Made by a program: the position numbers and the translations under genes. The notes beneath the pieces were generated by a model. It searched no databases. It was given only the letters and a program-made list of their open reading frames with translations, and was not told the origin of the DNA. Below, piece by piece: positions 12,266 through 21,957 of a stretch of 64,000 nt of DNA. The stretch's first letter is position 1, and the number at the start of each line of letters is the position of its first letter. Location of the stretch: positions 30,480,752-30,544,751 of the forward strand of contig NC_053133.1 in NCBI RefSeq assembly GCF_010015445.1. The letters run 5' to 3'. This DNA is from Perca fluviatilis (lineage: Eukaryota > Chordata > Actinopteri > Perciformes > Percidae).

Positions 12266-12576
12266 TTTTGTCTTTAAGCTTTTTGAGTTATTTATTTATT
12301 TATTACCTGCTCTAGCTTTTCCAGCATTTGAGACAATGATATGGTAAGATAATAACAGTCCAAAATTATGTGAAAAAGAGATGCAAAACTACCACAAAGT
12401 GACACATTTGCCAAAAGACAGGGTGCTCCGCTACTGCAACCCCCTTTTTTTTTTTTTTTTTTTTTCCTCTTTTCCTTTTTTATCCATCATGAAATTTCTT
12501 TCCTCTCCAGTCCACAGGGAGAAAACAGACTCAGAGACTTTGACAGTAAAATAATAAATGTTGGATTACCACTCAC

Positions 12577-12660
12577 CCTGCCTCAGCCTTCAGTTTCCTC
12601 CTCCTGCTCTCTTCTGGTCTCACTAAATGGAGTCTAACTCAACTCTTCTTGTTTTCATGT
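12577..12660 (-). other. Possible NLR 5' untranslated exon
   Basis: The minus strand reads ...ggaaactgaaggctgaggcagg followed by a consensus donor gtgagt at 12576-12571. The same block is conserved at about 34300-34385 and 45197-45280, each time upstream of an N-terminal NLR exon. No coding potential is obvious. Start and promoter are not defined. Conservation at three loci is the main support. Confidence 0.4.
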
Positions 12661-12717
12661 ACCTTGATCTGCTCCTCCCATTCTCCAGTTACAGGAAACC
12701 AAGTGAGTTTATCTAAG

Positions 12718-12730
12718 AGTGTGTGTGTGT

Positions 12731-12771
<41 letters not shown>

Positions 12772-12828
12772 AGCGTGTGAGCATGTGCATGTGTGAGCGT
12801 GTGCATGTGTGAGCATGTGTGCTGTGTG
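12718..12828. repeat. GT microsatellite and degenerate GTGAGC repeat
   Basis: A GT run, then imperfect gtgtgagcatgtgcat repeats. Confidence 0.9.
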
Positions 12829-12829
12829 T

Positions 12830-13290
12830 AGGGGTGGGCGATATACCGTATATCGTCTACATTAAACAATGTGCAAATTGACACATGACTTTTTAATTAC
12901 TTCGGGAAAAAAACACTTCAAAACACGCATTAAAATTCACCTCGCCGTTATATACGCTGTCTGCGTGAAGTTTTGAAAAGTGTAAACACACTTGCAACCT
13001 CTTTACCGGGATTGCTGTGACTCACTGTGACTTTAACAAAGTCAACATTGTTTCGCTCCTCCAGCACCACTGCTCTGTGTGTGCGTGTGAGTCGGCAGTC
13101 CGAGCGCTCTCTTTCAAGATGCAGAAACGTCAGATATGCTCACGCTAATGCGCTCTGGGGTACCGAAATTTGGCACCGTTAGATTTAAAGTGAATCCGTC
13201 CTCGGTAGTACTGACGTTATTTTTTATTTTTAATGTGTTCTGCAGAGAAGGGAGACTGGCGTTGGTCACGGTTTGGAGTGAAAGTGTGGA
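12830..13290 (+). mobile_element. Likely hAT-type transposon end
   Basis: Begins 'taggggtgggcgatataccg', the form of a common fish hAT terminal repeat. No partner end or 8-bp duplication could be paired with confidence. It is followed directly by the long inverted repeat at 13.29 kb. No transposase frame. Confidence 0.35.
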
Positions 13291-14090
13291 AACAGGACAG
13301 ATTAACATGGCGGATATCGTTCATATACATATTTTTTTTTTTTTAACGACCTAGTTAAGGCGGCATGCCTGTCTTGCTCAGGCGGCTGCCTAAGCTGCAA
13401 AGTGCTGTGGGAAAGCCTGGGCACAAGTTTGGCTCACCTGCTAACCATAGTCAACAAACTGCAGCGCAATCACCCGGAGGGGATACATATTGTAGAAGGG
13501 GACTTTAACAAGGCGTCCTTAAAGTCTGTACTCCCCAACTTTTTCCAGCATGTAGAGCTTGCTACTAGAGGGAAGAACACACTAGACCATGTATACTCTA
13601 ACATCAAGAAAGCATACAGAACTGCTCCTCTCCCTCACCTGGGCCAGTCAGATCACATCCAACTACTCCTGATCCCAGCATACATCCCGGTCAGAAGGAC
13701 TATACAGCCAAGTAGAAGGACTATCCAAACCTGCTCTGACACTGCCCTATCCCATCTCCAGGACTGCTTCCAATAAGGCCATGGTTGGGTGCAATATGTT
13801 ACCGAACAGAGACCTTTGTTTATTATTATGATTTCATCTTGCTTGAATCCTGCAGAATTTACATTACAGTGGAGGTGTACTGCTGAATGTGTACTCAGAG
13901 TTCAATGTTCCTACACTAGTTCAATTAGTATTTTGTATGTCCATGGTTTCCCGCAGCACTTCGCAGCTAAGGCGGCCGCCTAAGCCGCACACGTCCTGCC
14001 GCCTAAACTACGTCCTCAAAAAAAAAAAAAAAAATGTATATGAGCGATATCCGCGTGTTCCTCTGTCCTGTTTGAATGGCTGTAATGCAA
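13290..14090. mobile_element. Long inverted-repeat element carrying a LINE fragment
   Basis: The left arm (about 13290-13415: aggacagattaacatggcgg, gcggatatcgttcatatac, poly-T, gcggctgcctaagctgcaaag) is mirrored on the right (about 13945-14085: cgcagctaaggcggccgcc, poly-A, gtatatgagcgatatccgcg, cctctgtcctg). Arms are about 130-140 bp. The interior holds an endonuclease-domain LINE fragment. I do not recognise the family. Confidence 0.5.
13402..13776 (+). pseudogene. LINE endonuclease-domain fragment
   Basis: A 124-codon frame with the C-terminal half of an apurinic-type endonuclease: GDFNKAS (the GDFN motif), NTLDHVYSN (the LDH motif) and LGQSDHIQL (the SDH motif), ending LQDCF as in jockey/Rex-like fish LINEs. 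N-terminal catalytic motifs and RT are absent. It lies inside a long inverted repeat, so it was probably captured there or was the insertion target. Confidence 0.6.
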
Positions 14091-14589
14091 AGAAGATTAC
14101 AAGTCGCATCAACAAAGTCTGTAGGAAACAAGTTAACGGCAAGTTGTCAAGATACCACCAATCATAATTCACATTTAAAGGGATAAATCACCATTTCACA
14201 ACGTGGTCATTGTTTGTTGGAGTTTGTCAACAAATGTGCGGGCAGCTGGGGCATGAGAAGGGGTGAGTGGACTTACTGGAGCATTGGCATATGGCAGGCA
14301 GAGAGCATTTATATATGTATCTCTGTCCTGTTCTTCACATCAGTGAGGCTTTTTTCTCTTGTTTCAACGAAGTGAATACATGACGAAGTGACTGGAACTA
14401 TCCATCACCTCTCGCGCGTGGATCCTCAACGTCCCGGCTGTTGCCCGGTCTCTGAGACACAGCCGTTGCCTGTTTTGTTTTTTATCATTACACACTATAA
14501 CGGTTAGTTAACATAGTTAAACACTGCACACAGGGAAATTACGTGTCCTGTTTTTATTTCACGTATACTATCTGCTTTGAGTGAGTTTG

Positions 14590-15190
14590 TTTGTTTATTT
14601 AGGATCCTCATTAGCTCTTGCATTGCAGGTGCTATTCTTCCTGAGGTCCTTACAACTTACTTGAAAATGTGGCAATGCAATAATAATAAATACACATAAC
14701 ATCATAAACAATAAAAAATTATAAAACAAAAACTAAACATACACTATCATTTCATGACAAAAATAACAAAAATACACACACATAAGACAAGGACAGACAC
14801 AGACAGCTCCACCAGGGCAGTCATTGGGCATTCCTTACTTTTAGGTTGAACACATTTTTAAGACCGGTATATCCACATATTATCGTACTATAACATGTCT
14901 TTCATCCTCTCTGGACATATCTCACAATTGAGTAACATACGTATATTGTTAAACCTCAACCTATGTTGTTTATTTGTCTACTCAACTTCTTTAAACAATA
15001 GATATGTTTTAACTAAACTTTTAAATCTCCTTTTACTGTTTACTGTTATTTGTTCAGGTAACACATTCCATTCTTGCATTGCTCTATACATGACCATGAG
15101 TTTAACAGTATTAGTCTTTGCTTTTGGTAAAGTAAAGTTAGGGCCATAAACATTAATTAAATAGATTTTATCTGAGAAAAAAAAATCCTT
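14590..15190 (-). mobile_element. 3' end of a LINE (minus strand)
   Basis: The minus-strand frame at 14978-15196 resembles the C-terminal tail of a LINE ORF2 (MQEWNVLPEQIT, then FKSLVKTYLLF). It is followed by an A/T-rich 3' region to about 14590. RT and endonuclease are missing. It abuts an L1-type endonuclease piece at ~15190, so two different elements appear fused. Confidence 0.5.
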
Positions 15191-15430
15191 GAACAATTAT
15201 AAATCTACCTGCTGGATCTTTAGTTATTTTGTCAACCTGTATGGGAATGGATTTATGAATTAGAATCATTACCCCTCTTGCATTTGAAGTATAGCAACTA
15301 GAGAACACCCGACCCTGCCATCTCCTCTGTATTCTAACTGTATATCCTGCCTTCATATGAGTTTCCTGTAGGAAGACCACTTTTGCTTGTAAGTGTTTAA
15401 TTCTGTCCATTACTTATTTAACTTATTTAA
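15190..15430 (-). pseudogene. L1/Tx1-type endonuclease fragment
   Basis: The minus-strand peptide has DRIKHLQAKVVFLQETHM (the QETH catalytic block), then VFSSCYTSNARGVMILIHK and AGRFIIVQG. This matches the start of an L1-group endonuclease. It is cut off at both ends. At ~15190 it runs into unrelated LINE 3' sequence. Confidence 0.65.
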
Positions 15431-15679
15431 TGTTACCCATTTTTTACCTTTCCAGTCTCAGACATCCCCTTTCATAGGTGTTAAGTTATGACCAAACATT
15501 TTTTCTGTAGCATATTCATTGAGCCTTGAGAAGCATAAACATAATATAAAAAGGAAAACAAACACATCACACATACATTTAACCTGAACTTGAATCACAT
15601 AAAACTCCTCTCCATCCGCTGTGTATTACCCCCTCCCCCCCAGCCGTTCACTCCCCACATGCAGCTGTATGGTCCACAC

Positions 15680-16200
15680 CATAGACTGTATATTATTAGT
15701 GGACAGCACATCCGGTTCGGCAAAGTGCTACAAATGCGGAAGTGCCTTAAACCTGCATTCTATCTGAATTCCAGCAGGGGGCGACACGTGCGGTTGCAAA
15801 AGGAGGTCGGTTTCTGTAGAAGTCTATGAGAAAGTGACCCACTTCTCACTTGATTTATTACCTCAGTTCACATTTTCTTGAAGAGTTTATGGTCTCAATC
15901 GCTAGTTTTAAGTCTTTTGCAACACAGAACGATGTTCATTTTTTGAATTATGGTCTCGTTGATTTTAAAATCGGCGATAAAGCAGAGGGTGTTTTAGGGC
16001 GTGGCTATGATGTGATTGACAGTTCGCGGTCTGTCAATCATGACAGAGGTTTAGCAAAGCTTATCCATGGCACGTAAACTTCATTTTGGAGTTTGACCAG
16101 CTTTCTTCGTAGTGACTGTATTTCGTCGCCTAATAATGTCTTGTTCAGCATTCGGTTGGACAACAAGACATTCAAAGGAGTCGGCAGTTCAGTTTAGGTA
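15680..16200 (+). mobile_element. 5' part of a THAP-domain DNA transposon
   Basis: Contains a widespread fish repeat (ccagcagggggcgac, then gaagtctatgagaaagtgacc). At 16136 a short frame starts MSCSAFGWTTRHSKESAVQF, resembling the first half of a THAP zinc finger as used by P-element-like and Kolobok transposases. The second zinc ligand is Trp (tgg) where Cys is expected. A splice donor (ggtatgc) follows at ~16196. The rest of the transposase is not visible, so the fragment is dead. Confidence 0.5.
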
Positions 16201-16836
16201 TGCACAACGGTCTCGCTGGTGATCTATTTTTAACCATATGTAGTGTTATTGCTAATCGATGCGCATGCCTAACCCGCAAGCTAACATTAATGTTAGCTTA
16301 AATTCAAAGCCTGATATAGCTAACGTTGTGGTGCAAATTCATATAAACCCTATATTCGCACGGGATTAGAATAATTTTGGGACCGCGTGTGATTTAGAAA
16401 TTACCCCCTCACATCTGAGTTTTGTGTGGCGCATTCGCACAGGACAAGCAGAGACTGCTTTTACTTGAATATGCTGAAATATATGTTCCTGCCCGAAAAT
16501 TCTAAAAACATTATTTAAGACTGTTAATGTACCTAACAAGCATGCTGTTGCAGGAGTTTTTAAACACTGTTGTTGATGCTGTTACACTGATGTCTTTCTT
16601 CCACTTACTGTCTACTAATCTATTTATAGACCTTCTGTCAGCACATTAGTCTGTTTTAAGATGAGTCATATACATGGTACAATCTATATTTACAAGTGCT
16701 GTTTATTACCAAAATGTACACATCATTAAAAAAGTGTTGCGTACAATACACATTGTCTAAGATAAATTTGACATGTAGGAGTATGTTTACTTAATACTGC
16801 ATGTCCTCAACTGAAGCATAGATTCATGTAAGAGCT
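16200..16836. other. No feature recognised
   Basis: AT-rich spacer between the THAP fragment and the Rex3 tail. Confidence 0.5.
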
Positions 16837-18115
16837 CATCCATCCATCCATCCATCCATCTTCGTCCGCTTATCCGGTGTCGGGTCGCGGGGGGAGCAGC
16901 TCCAGCAGGGGGCCCCAAACTTCCCTTTCCCGAGCAACATTAACCAGCTCCGACTGGGGGATCCCGAGGCGTTCCCAGGCCAGGTTGGAGATATAATCCC
17001 TCCACCTAGTCCTGGGTCTTCCCCGAGGCCTCCTCCCAGGTGGGACGTGCCTGGAACACCTCCTCGGGGAGCGCCCCAGGGGCATCCTTACCAGATGCCC
17101 GAACCAACTCAACTGGGCTCCTTTCTGGACGAAAAGGAGGCGCGTCACTCCGAGCTCCTGCGGATGACTGAGCTTCTCACCCTATTCTCTAAGGGAGACG
17201 CCAGCCACCCTCCTGAGGAAACTTTCCATTTTCGCCGCTTGTACCCTGGATCTTTCTTTTTCGGTCATGACCCAGCCTTCATGACCATAGGTGAGGGTAG
17301 GAACGAAAACTGACCGGTAGATCGAGAGCTTTGCCTTCTGGCTCAGCTCTCTTTTCGTCACAACGGTGCAATAGATGGAATGTAATACCGCACCTCGCTG
17401 CGGTTGATCTCCGACCAATCTCCCGCTCCATTGTCCCCTCACTTCGCAACAAAACCCCAAGGTACTTGAACTCCTTCACTTGGGGTAAGGACTCATTCCC
17501 TACCTGGAGAAGGCATTCCACCGGTTTCCTGCTGAGAACCATGGCCTCCGATTTAGAGGTGCTGATCCTCATCCCAACCGCTTCACACTTGGCTGCGAAC
17601 CGACCAGTGAGGCGAAGGTGCGCGGCGTGCCGGGCGATGATGCCATCAGGACCACATCATCTGGCAAAAGCAGCGGTGAGATCCCCAGCCCACCGAACTC
17701 GCAACCTCCCCGAATTCGCCTCGATATCCTGTCCATAAATATTACAAACAGGATTGGTGACAAAGCGCGCCCTGGCGGGAGGCCAACCCTCACCTGAAAC
17801 GAGTCCGACTTACTGCGAGAACCCGGACACAGCTCTCACTTTGGTCGTATAGAGATTGGATGGCCCTGAGTAGAGACCCCTCACCCCATACTTCCCGCAG
17901 CACCTCCCACAGTATCTCCCGGGGGACGCGGTCATACGCCTTCTCCAAATCCACAAAACACATGTAGACCGGTTGGGCATACTCCCAGGCCCCCTCCAGG
18001 ATCCTTGCGAGAGTGAAGAGCTGGTCCGTTGTTCCACGACCAGGACGGAATCCGCATTGTTCCTCCTCAACCTGAGGTTCGACTATCGGCCGAACCCTCC
18101 TTTCCAGCACCATCA
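16837..18115 (-). mobile_element. 5'-truncated Rex3 (RTE-clade) LINE
   Basis: On the minus strand the RT and C-terminal part can be followed in pieces: CGFRPGRGTTDQLF and VDLEKAYDRVPR (motif A) near 18.0 kb. Then come RALSPILFVIFMDRISRR, LLLPDDVVLMASS (the FADD position reads LPDD, so motif C is damaged), SEAMVLSRK, EFKYLGVLL and TYGHEGWVM. The end is RRPRGRPRTRWRDYI. Several frameshifts break it. The 3' end is a run of (GATG) units (catccatc on the plus strand at 16837-16860), the known tail of Rex3. The 5' truncation is at ~18115, so it is inactive. Confidence 0.85.
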
Positions 18116-18133
18116 TATATTAATATAATTCAT

Positions 18134-18611
18134 TGTGATCTACCATGCCTTAACTACATGTTTGTCTTTTACCACAATCAACCTCTGCGTCATATACCGG
18201 GTCATTCCTCCACTCTGCATCAGATCATAGTCCAGATGACCACAGTTAGTCTTGCTCATAACAAACCTTGCTATCTGCTGAGTCATTTGGGTATTTCCCT
18301 GTCCTTATCCTTTCTCTTGTGCCTCAGCTGCCATTGGAACCTGACTCCTGCTACCGCTTCACTCCTGCCATCCACCGGACCTGACAACCATCACTGGACC
18401 CCACCACTAGCCGGCCTACTGTCTTCCTCTAACGGAATCGCTCCTTCCCAGAAACCACCGGACCCATTCTCCATCCTGGAAACTTGGACGTGCTTTTCCC
18501 CCTCAGAAACCTGGACTCGATACTTGAGAACTTTAAATAAAACCTGTTAATTCACACTCCTGGCTCTACGTTCTGTCTGCATTTGGGTTCTGTTCACCAT
18601 TCAAACCTAAC
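18134..18611 (+). mobile_element. Possible solo LTR remnant
   Basis: Begins tgtgatctaccatg and ends tcaaacctaaca, with a late aataaaacctgtt signal about 75 bases before the end. This is the layout of many fish gypsy LTRs. No matching copy in the window and no clear target duplication. Confidence 0.3.
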
Positions 18612-19090
18612 AGTTAGCACTTTAGAAATATGGATTAGGCATATAATTTACATATTTTATGTATAGGATTAAACTGTTAGAATTAGATACTGACATTGCA
18701 TCTCCTTGTATGGTTTTTAGTTTTCATACTTTAAAAATGTCAATGCAGTAAATATAAGGTACATTGATTTAATAATTACATTGAATAAGTTGTTTATTTG
18801 TTCTTTGCAATTTGTGATCATACTTTTGTTATAATGAATTTACAATAACCCTACACAGATTAAACAGCACCTAGTGCATTTTCAATTACCTACTAAACAC
18901 TTGACTATGTATTTCAAAATTAAATATATTCCTATAAATTAATCTAAAAGGATTTTGGTGAAGTGTTTTAATGGTGATTAAAATTGACAAGTACATAAAG
19001 ACACAAAACTACATTTTGCTGATCCTTCTTTGTCAACATTCAAGCATGGTAACATTTAAGAAATTATTTATGTTGATTAAAGCCAAAATA
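18612..19090. other. No feature recognised
   Basis: Very AT-rich, with no structure I can support. Confidence 0.5.
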
Positions 19091-19463
19091 GACACTTTTA
19101 ATCAATTAAAAGTAGCCACCCTTTGCTTTTTTTGATAACTCTGCAAACCCTTGGTGTTCTCTCAATGAGCTTCATGAGGTAGTCACCTGAAATGGTTTTC
19201 ACTTCACAGGTGTGCTTTGTCAGGGTTAATTAGTGGAAGATTTTCTCTAATTAATAAAAAAAGCAAAGGGTGGCTACTTTGAAGAATCTAAAATATAAGA
19301 CATGTTTTCAGTTATTTCACACTTTTTTGTTAAGTACATAATTCCATATGTGTTCATACATAGTTTTGATGCCTTCAGTGAGAATCTAAAATGTAAATAG
19401 TCATAAAAAAAAAGGAAACGCATTGAATGAGAAAGTGTGTCCAAACTTTTGGCCTGTACTGTA
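19090..19463. mobile_element. Non-autonomous Tc1/mariner-type fragment
   Basis: The right end reads gtgtccaaacttttggcctgtactgta, the typical terminal repeat of fish Tc1-like elements. Inside, 'agtagccaccctttgctttttt' (about 19111) and its inverse 'aaaagcaaagggtggctact' (about 19258) form an internal inverted repeat. The left terminal repeat is not found. No transposase. Confidence 0.55.
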
Positions 19464-19733
19464 AATCACTGCTTTGGGTCAAGGTAAAGGCAAACTTCAC
19501 TGTCACAAGTTAAGTCTGCATAATAAAAAGAGGTAGTTGAATCACTAGTGCCACATTGTTAATTACAGTAGAAATGGTTGACATTACAAACCACAATATA
19601 CAAATGTAGCTTAACACATAAAGCTTAAAGCACTTGTGCAGCACTGTTCAGTCAAGTCCAAATGCCTGTGTAAAGAAATAAAAGCTGCTTTTACAATTAC
19701 AGTGAGCATAGTGTGATAGTCTGTTGGTTGTCT

Positions 19734-20035
19734 GTAATGCACACTGGAAAAAGGTTCACAAACCTGCGAGCCTTGTCGATCTTCCCCGGATTGGCAACAG
19801 CCCTCTATCTGCATCTCTGGGTGATGCCAGAGAAGATGAACTTCATGCCGGGATACTGCAGGTGGAGGTGCTGCAGGTCCTCCTTCATTCCTGTGACGAG
19901 GTTGACGCCCTAGACATCTCCTAGGTCATTCCCACCACAGTGAACAAGGAGGACATCCAGGGCTGCTCTTCTTTGTAGGGACTGGAAAAAAAGGAAGAAG
20001 GCTCCTACACCGCAGACCACCCCAGCCGAACCAAT
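19734..20035 (-). pseudogene. SGNH-hydrolase-like fragment
   Basis: The minus-strand frame contains ALDVLLVHCGGNDLGDV, then VTGMKEDLQHLH and MKFIFSGITQR, with two in-frame stops. HCGGND corresponds to the GxND block of SGNH/GDSL esterase-type domains found in some fish transposon-encoded proteins. It is separate from the esterase in the L2 ORF1 and ends where the L2 tail begins. Function and parent element unknown. Confidence 0.45.
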
Positions 20036-20696
20036 AGATGTAGGCAAGGCAAGGCAGCTTTATTTATATAGCACATTTCAGCAACAATTCAAAGTGCTTT
20101 ACATAAAACATGAAAGAGCAGTTAAAACACAATTAAAAACAATTTAAAAGACAAGAATACATTTTACAGTGCAGTAAAAGAATTTAAAGAACTGAGAGAT
20201 AAAATACGTGAATAAAGCGCAGTTAACACATTTAAACATTACCCATGATTGACAAAAACTTTATAGTATACTATTTCTTTTTTGATCGTCACCACAAAGC
20301 TTAGTTCTTTTTTCTGCAAACCTTGCAAAACCCGGTACAGCCCTGCAGACAAAAATATTTTAATAGTAAAGAACTTGTTCTTAAACTATTTTATTTCTTC
20401 TGCAGTCTATCTCTAAATAGTCTAGAGCCTCATTCAAATGTCATAGACTATTTTTGTAAGAGGTCCAGAGCCGCTTTAAAATGTCATAGAGTATTTTTTA
20501 CAAATAGTCCAGAGCCGTTTTAAAGTGTCATAGAATATCCTACATAGTCCAGAGCCGTTTTAAAAGTGTCATAGAATATAGTCCAGAGCCGTTTTAAAGT
20601 GTCATAGAGTGTTTTTACAAATAGTCCAGAGCCGTTTTAAAGTGTCATAGAGTATTTTTATTTCTTTTAGGCCTTCTGCCTAAAGTAGTTAGTTAG

Positions 20697-20792
20697 TTAC
20701 TTACATCGCAAACAATCCGGTCCACATTTCTGACTCATCTCAACCACAATGGGTCCAGACGGTTCACAGGGCTTGGGTGATTCATTACCCAT
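20697..20792 (-). pseudogene. Gag-like N-terminal fragment, array copy 1
   Basis: A 31-codon minus-strand frame starting Met-Gly-Asn-Glu, a layout typical of N-myristoylated retroviral Gag. It sits right after the ERV leader sequence and carries two Cys-rich CGPDC/LRC pieces. It ends in a stop overlapping a gtaagt donor-like sequence. Too short to assign firmly. Confidence 0.35.
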
Positions 20793-21284
20793 GATTGACA
20801 AAAAGTTTATAGTATACTATTTCTTTTTCGATGTGGTCGTCACCACAAAGTTTAGTTCTTTTGTCGGCAAACCTTGCAAAACCCGGTACAGCCCTGCAGA
20901 CAAAAATATTTTAATTGTCAAGTACTTCTTTAAGTTCTTAAACTATTTTATTTCTTCTGCAGTCTGTCTCTAAATATCCCAGAGCCTCTTTTCAGTATTT
21001 TTTACAAATAGTCCAGAGCCATTTTAAAGTGTCATAGAATATCCTACATAGTCCAGAGCCGTTTTAAAGTGTCATAGAGTATTTTTACAAATAGTCCAGA
21101 GCCGTTTTAAAGTGTCATAGAATATCCTACATAGTCCAGAGCCGTTTTAAAGTGTCATAGAATATAGTCCAGAGCCGTTTTAAAGTGTCATAGAGTGTTT
21201 TTACAAATAGTCCAGAGCCGTTTTTAAAGTGTCATAGAGTATTTTTATTTCTTTTTAGGCCTTCTGCCTAAAGTAGTTAGTTAG

Positions 21285-21380
21285 TTACTTACATCGCAAA
21301 CAATCCGGTCCACATTTCTGACTCATCTCAACCACAATGGGTCCAGACGGTTCACAGGGCTTGGGTGATTCATTACCCAT
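21285..21380 (-). pseudogene. Gag-like N-terminal fragment, array copy 2
   Basis: Same 31-codon fragment as the one 588 bases to the left, with no difference seen. It confirms that the array duplicated leader plus gag start as a unit. Confidence 0.35.
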
Positions 21381-21957
21381 GATTGACAAAAAGTTTATAG
21401 TATACTATTTCTTTTTCGATGTGGTCGTCACCACAAAGTTTAGTTCTTTTGTCGGCAAACCTTGCAAAACCCGGTACAGCCCTGCAGACAAAAATATTTT
21501 AATTGTCAAGTACTTCTTTAAGTTCTTAAACTATTTTATTTCTTCTGCAGTCTGTCTCTAAATATCCCAGAGCCTCTTTTCAGTATTTTTTACAAATAGT
21601 CCAGAGCCATTTTAAAGTGTCATAGAATATCCTACATAGTCCAGAGCCGTTTTAAAGTGTCATAGAGTATTTTTACAAATAGTCCAGAGCCATTTTAAAG
21701 TGTCATAGAATATAGTCCAGAGCCGTTTTAAAGTGTCATAGAGTATTTTTAGGCCTTCTGCCTAAATTAGTTAGTTACTTTGACTAACTTTTCACCAGCC
21801 CAACGTCTGTCTTTTCCGTCAATCTATTGATCTGTCAGCATCTGAGAAATAATTAGAAATATGTCCGTGTCTGGAAGAGGATAAAAATTATAAGAATTTA
21901 AAGAAAGAGCAGTTAAAACAGTTAAACATATAAAAGCAGATAAAATAGGTTATTTAA

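Larger units (their letters stand above)
20239..21880 (-). repeat. Tandemly duplicated retroviral leader fragment inside the L2 3' region
   Basis: A 588-bp unit is repeated head to tail (start 20749, again 21337) with no differences seen over the first ~270 bases. A shorter partial copy lies at 20239-20748. Each unit carries a nested minisatellite built on tagtccagagccgttttaaa plus gtgtcatag, three to seven times. In minus orientation the unit order equals the family-1 ERV leader at 5.0-5.3 kb, followed by a short gag-like start. L2 sequence flanks it on both sides. Confidence 0.75.

Noticed and set aside
20749..21561. Two identical 74-codon plus-strand frames as a duplicated gene
   Set aside because: They are the reverse strand of the ERV leader array. 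The identity is explained by the 588-bp tandem duplication.
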